64,000 bases of DNA from Notamacropus eugenii (lineage: Eukaryota; Chordata; Mammalia; Diprotodontia; Macropodidae), in contig NC_092873.1 in the NCBI RefSeq assembly GCF_028372415.1, positions 354,978,128 through 355,042,127 on the forward strand, given 5' to 3'. Positions within the stretch are counted from its first letter, which is position 1; every line of letters starts with the position of its first letter. The translations under genes were made by a program, and so were the position numbers. Below the pieces are notes generated by a model. The model was not told where the DNA came from. It ran no database searches and worked only from the letters and a program-made list of their open reading frames with translations. Positions 23,535 to 64,000 of this stretch are shown one piece after another.

Positions 23535-23790
23535 CATTTGAAATGTCTAATAAGTAGTTGGGGTAATGTGGGACTGAAGCTCAGGAGAGAAACTATAGAT
23601 TGGCACATAGTAGGCACATAATAAATTCAAGATATTTAGAAAGAGAGAACAGTAGCATTTGGAGAGATGAAGAAAGGCTTCACATAGAAGATAATACTTG
23701 AGATATATCTTAATCAAAGAGAAAGATTAGGTGAAGAAGAAGAGAGACTTGTGTGGAAAGCCACTTTGTTTGGATCATGGAATACAGGAT
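23535..23790 (-). repeat. L2 fragment, antisense, resembling 22560-22725
   Basis: Its agtagcatttggagagatgaagaaaggcttcacatagaag block matches the copy about 1.05 kb upstream almost base for base. Confidence 0.65.
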
Positions 23791-24105
23791 GGGCTAACCT
23801 TATTGATTCATCAGATCAATCACTTGTAGATACAAAATAGTTTGAAGAAGAAAATTAGGTGAACCAGAGAAGCCTTCATAAAGGAGATAACTGTCTGAGC
23901 TGAGCCTTGTAATAGGGACTCGAAAAGTCTTTACCCTGAAGAAGCTTACATCTTATGGAGGAACCACCTTTATACACCATAAATATAAGATATATACAAA
24001 GTATATTATATATTCAAGGTAAATAACATATACCAAGTAACTTTTATACACACACAACATGAAGGAATTATACTGCCAAGGTTAAGAACCTTGGTGATTA
24101 GAATA
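23791..24105. other. Intergenic sequence, probably degraded L2
   Basis: Antisense L2-like words (gtctgagctgagccttg at 23893, gaagaagcttacatcttatgg at 23938) separated by AT-rich filler. Confidence 0.4.
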
Positions 24106-24129
24106 GATGGATGGATGGATGGATGGATG
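24106..24129 (+). repeat. (GATG)6 microsatellite
   Basis: Six tandem GATG units without interruption. Confidence 0.95.
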
Positions 24130-24227
24130 AAGAGTTTACAACATGCAAAGCACTGAAGATACAAATAGAAAAGATGGACCTGTATCTCAAGGAGCTTACA
24201 TGCTATTATTGGAAGAGATAAGAGAAT

Positions 24228-24600
24228 ATTTTGTTGTTGTTGTGTTTTTCCTTTGTTCTCGAAGAGGACCCTGACATCAAGATGATGTCATGACTTGCAG
24301 TTGACTTTGGTTTGAGGGAGGGAGGGCTGTTCAAGGTCACCAGCCTCACTCTCTTCTCCTGAGCCATCTGGGTCCAGTGGCTGATATTCATCAGGAGGAC
24401 TGGAGAAGACCCAGGATGTACTGGGAGACCCTCGCCCTTCAAGGCTACGGTCTTATAGCATTCTCACTTTGAGTGAGATGCACCCATTCAATGAAGAGGC
24501 TTCTTTAAGTAGTTACTCAAGGGGTGGCCCTTTTAATAAAAAAAAATCAAACTGAGAAGGGAAGACCCTCAGGGTTCCTGGGTAAAGGACAAACAATAGC
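24228..24600 (+). repeat. Marsupial dispersed repeat (copy 2)
   Basis: Starts after a (TTG)n run with ctttgttctcgaagaggaccctgacatcaagatgatgtc. It continues gagggagggctgttcaaggtcaccagcctcac and ctgggagaccctcgcccttc. Same family as copies at 14945 and 38915. Confidence 0.65.
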
Positions 24601-24924
24601 TATGTAGTTTCAGCGGCAGGTCAAATAGGGAAGGAGAGCAGAGTCTTCGCCAGTAACAAGAAAAGTCTGGAAGTGGGAAGAGTATTGAGGCAAAGATCCT
24701 GTGGGGTAATGGCCATGTTTTCAGACTTCTCTAAGAGCAGCTGAGAGGTCCTCTCCAGCAGCTGAAAGTGTATTGGTAAAGTTGAAGGCACGCGCACTTA
24801 CTCTGTAAGGTTACTAAGGAAGCTGCTAGCTAAGGTAAACTCCCGATAAAGTTTTGTTTAAAAAAAAGCAGGATGTAGCTTATCAATAAAGATTTGTTTT
24901 AGTTTAAAAAAAGAGGCCATGTAT

Positions 24925-25100
24925 AATCTCGCGAGAGGTCGATGATTTGTTCGTCATTAGTCTAACCCGTTCTCGCGGAGTTTGGTAGCGCCTGGAGAGG
25001 AGGGAATAAGGAAATAAGGAAGGGGGAAGTGGCCAGAGGCCGGTGTGTGTCTCGCGAGAACAGCGTCACTCTCGCGAGGTTTGGGCTGCATTTCCCACCC
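24925..25100 (+). promoter_or_regulatory. CDK12: CDK12 core promoter region with TCTCGCGAGA cluster
   Basis: Exact TCTCGCGAGA copies lie at 24927-24936 and 25050-25059, with nine-of-ten copies at 24971-24980 (TCTCGCGGAG) and 25070-25079 (TCTCGCGAGG). There is no convincing TATA box. The element is known to drive TATA-less CpG-island promoters. The start site probably lies shortly downstream, about 25080-25145. Confidence 0.7.
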
Positions 25101-25667
25101 CCACCCCCAGCCTCAGCTAAGTGCCGTTTCGGTTTAGCCTAGTGTGTGTGAGTGTGAGAGCGTGTGTGTGAGAGTGAGTGTGTGTGAGGGAGGTCTGAGG
25201 CGAGGGGAGCGGGTAGTGACTTCCCCAGGAAGGAGGGACAAAGGGAGCGGGGGGGCGTCTAGACCTCGGGCCCCCAGCGTCAGGAGGCCTCAGGGCGAGC
25301 CGGGCTGCCGGCTGGGGGAGGGCCCGCGCAGCCCTCACAGACAGGCCCGCCCGGAGCCCGAGGCGGCCCCACAGCTCCAGGGGGCCGGCCCGGCCTCTCC
25401 CACCCCTTGCGGGGCGGGAGCCTTTGCCTCTGCAGCTTTTAAGGAGCTTTTTTTTTTCTGCCTCCCCCTCCCGGGGCGCTCTTCCCTCCACCTCATGTAG
25501 GAAGGGGCTGAGGTGTAGGGAGGGAGGGGGGGCCAGGGCGGGCGCCTTCCCCCCCACCCCTCTTCAGGAGGAGACTCTTTGCTGTGAGTGAGTGTGGAGC
25601 GAGGGTGGGCATTGACTTTGGGGATTCTGGGGGATTCCTCTCCCCTCTTGAAGTTAGGGGAAGGGGA
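25101..25667 (+). other. CDK12: CDK12 5'UTR (approximate)
   Basis: GC-rich leader upstream of the CDK12 ATG. It contains a (GT)/(GA)-rich tract at about 25141-25195 and a T-run near 25448. The frame stays open for 28 codons above the ATG but begins only at GTG, so it is not counted as coding. Confidence 0.6.
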
Positions 25668-62110
<36,443 letters not shown>

Positions 62111-62242
62111 GTAAACAGACCAGTCATGAATCTCATTGAGCTCAGGTGCTGTTGCCCTCAAAAAAAAAAAAAAAATCTCTTACCATTTTCTTTTTCACAT
62201 CAATGGCTTTGGGTTTGTTTTTTTCTATAACTTTATCTACAG

Positions 62243-62354
62243 AGGAGTCTAGCACCAATGGCATTCTACTTCCCCATCCACTTTCATCCCAAACTTTGAA
62301 AGCCTCTCAAAAAGTACTTTGTACATACTTTTTTTCAAACCCCTCAGGAAGTAG
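62243..62354 (+). other. CDK12: Candidate cassette or terminal exon in CDK12 intron 13
   Basis: A pyrimidine-rich acceptor (ttctataactttatctacag) is followed by 112 open bases and a strong donor (GTAG|GTAAGT). Spliced from exon 13 it reads EESSTNGILLPHPLSSQTLK and stays open to the donor. Its length is not a multiple of three, so inclusion would shift the last exon. Reading through the donor meets TAA at 62356. Confidence 0.25.
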
Positions 62355-63049
62355 GTAAGTAGGATCCTTAAGGTGTATTTAAACAAAGAAATGGCAACTG
62401 TAGCTGATGAGTCATCTTGTACCACCATGTAGTTGCCAAACCAGACCTAGCCCATGAAAATTCTGACTTCCAAATCTCTGGGCCACTACCATATTTTATT
62501 TCTATGCCTGTAATGTATTGGACTTTTAAGTTGTTGGATACCACAGTGTTTACCTGTAAGATAAAAGAACAAGGAAGATCAGAGCCATTTTGGAGTGTTT
62601 CCTAATTAGACAATTCATACCATGTATGTCCTTTACCAAAAATAGTAGCATATAAACTTCATTGTTTTAAGCTTTTGCCTTTGCAATGGATAATGTAAGG
62701 GGTCCCTAGTAGGACATAAGCCTTGTTTCAAGATGAAAGAAAAGGAACCTAGCACTCTTTCACTCATTCAGATAACCCCAGGATGTGATTTTGGGTGATG
62801 GAGGAGGATGTTTGAATTTGTTTTGTAAAAATGCAGACATATCTGATAATGTTTTCAACTTCCCAGCAGTTGCAACTATTCATTTAGACTCCAGAATTTG
62901 AGGAAGCACAAAGATTCAGTTCACTAGCCTTTCTGTTTTAGGCTCCTGATTTCAAATTTCATGTAGTGTGATTTGAGATGGGTCTACCTGATGTCCACAT
63001 GCATGTACATACACTACAGGAAAACACTAGCATGAGCCAGTTGGAAATT

Positions 63050-63182
63050 TTTAGATTTAGAGACTTTAGAGTTAAGTCCATCCCCTTATGTCATGGTGGA
63101 GAAAACAGACCCAGAGTGACTTGCCCAAGATCACACAGCTAGTTAGTAGCAGAGCCTAGACAAGAACTAGTGATTCCAGTGT
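63050..63182 (-). mobile_element. MIR-like SINE, antisense
   Basis: gtgacttgcccaagatcacacagctagttagtagcagagcc. Confidence 0.65.
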
Positions 63183-64000
63183 GTCTTTAATCAAAAGAAT
63201 ATAAAATTAAGAGGTTTCCACTCCATGGAAGTAATACAGTACCTGTCCTCCTAATACACACATACTCTCAATTCTAATTAAAATTGTTGAAGGGAGAAAT
63301 ATGTTCCATTTTAAATAACATACAGTGAAGGAAATCCACCAAGCAATCCATCAAATGGTGAATTGTGAGTTAAAATTAAGTACTGGCTTATAGCAATAAC
63401 TTGATGGATTTGCTTTCAGAGGTGATTATAAATGCCACCTCGATAATTACTGTACCTACCACTGGATTATCCAGTTGGTGTCTTAACCATGTCCCTCTCT
63501 CTCCTGCTGCCTTTCATTTGAGCTATTTTGCTGTTTGTTAACATTTCCAGCAGAGGGCAAGCTAGGGATGTCAGAGATGGTGAAAGGCTGTCAACTTAGC
63601 TACTGTTTAGCTGCTCTGTAATTGCTGAGTAAAGTTCAGATCACTGAGAATTGACAGTGCTATCAATATCAACTCCTCAAATTCTTTAGCTGTGTAATAG
63701 TGCACTGTGTAAAAATGTTATCTTTATTTTTCATTTTTTCAGAGAACCTTATTAACTTACTAATGTTTATTTATTATCCAGCCACATTACTACTTACCAG
63801 TAGAGTGTTTTCATCTCTTCATACACATGAAAAACAGGAAAGAAAGTGTTTGATCCCAAGAAATAGTATTATTATAAGTCTGGGTCATTTGCATGAAGTA
63901 TACAATTTAATTGTGAAAAGAGATACAACTGAGAATATAAATTTAGTTTTACCTTCCTTTACAGTTATGAGTTTTCAAAGTAGTTTGCCCCCTGAATAAA

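Larger units (their letters stand above)
62111..64000 (+). other. CDK12: CDK12 intron 13, partial
   Basis: Starts GTAAAC. Contains an A-run (62160-62175), a candidate cassette exon (62243-62354) and one antisense SINE. No canonical last exon is visible up to the window end. Confidence 0.75.

Overview
This is mammalian, almost certainly marsupial, genomic DNA. The coding content is split into short exons with GT/AG junctions. The surrounding DNA is full of L2, MIR/CORE-SINE, CR1/L3 and LINE-1 remains. The tRNA-headed SINEs (cagctaggtggc heads, ttcaaatcc B boxes, some with an RTE-like gaacaacaac tail) and the LINE-1 3' ends are the types I know from marsupial genomes. I do not assign a species. 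No prokaryotic, viral or CRISPR-like system is present.

Layout. (1) 1-9482, minus strand: the 5' end of MED1 (Mediator subunit 1). Exon 2 (763-869) and exon 1 (9458-9482) are separated by an 8.6 kb repeat-rich intron; the rest of MED1 lies to the left of the window. (2) About 9060-9840: the CpG-rich MED1 promoter, with a TCTCGCGAGA element, a YY1-type motif and a possible divergent first exon on the plus strand. (3) About 9930-24900: intergenic DNA made largely of L2, CR1/L3, LINE-1 and SINE copies, many nested. (4) 24925-25667: the CpG-rich CDK12 promoter and 5'UTR, with two exact and two near copies of TCTCGCGAGA. (5) 25668-62110, plus strand: CDK12, exons 1-13, open in frame across all twelve introns. 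The last exon or exons, about 230 residues by comparison with the human protein, lie to the right. (6) 62111-64000: the start of intron 13, with one candidate extra exon.

The exons join into about 1,262 codons of an intact CDK12. It has an RS-rich N-terminus, a polyalanine run, proline-rich segments and a complete kinase domain (about residues 736-1029). The kinase has the glycine loop, the VALK lysine, PITAIRE, HRD, DFG and the T-loop threonine, followed by the DCHEL/polybasic extension. In known biology, MED1 links nuclear receptors and other activators to RNA polymerase II through Mediator. CDK12 with cyclin K phosphorylates the polymerase C-terminal domain and supports elongation and full-length transcripts. 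The two genes are head to head about 15 kb apart, as in human 17q12, and their promoters share the same rare palindrome.

Most second-look items are structural: shared promoter palindromes, a candidate divergent exon, a candidate cassette exon, three-level nested repeats, an inverted CR1/L3 pair, and same-direction repeat pairs flanking CDK12 exon 3 and exons 5-6. I found no undescribed biological system. Repeat boundaries and family names are by eye and are approximate.
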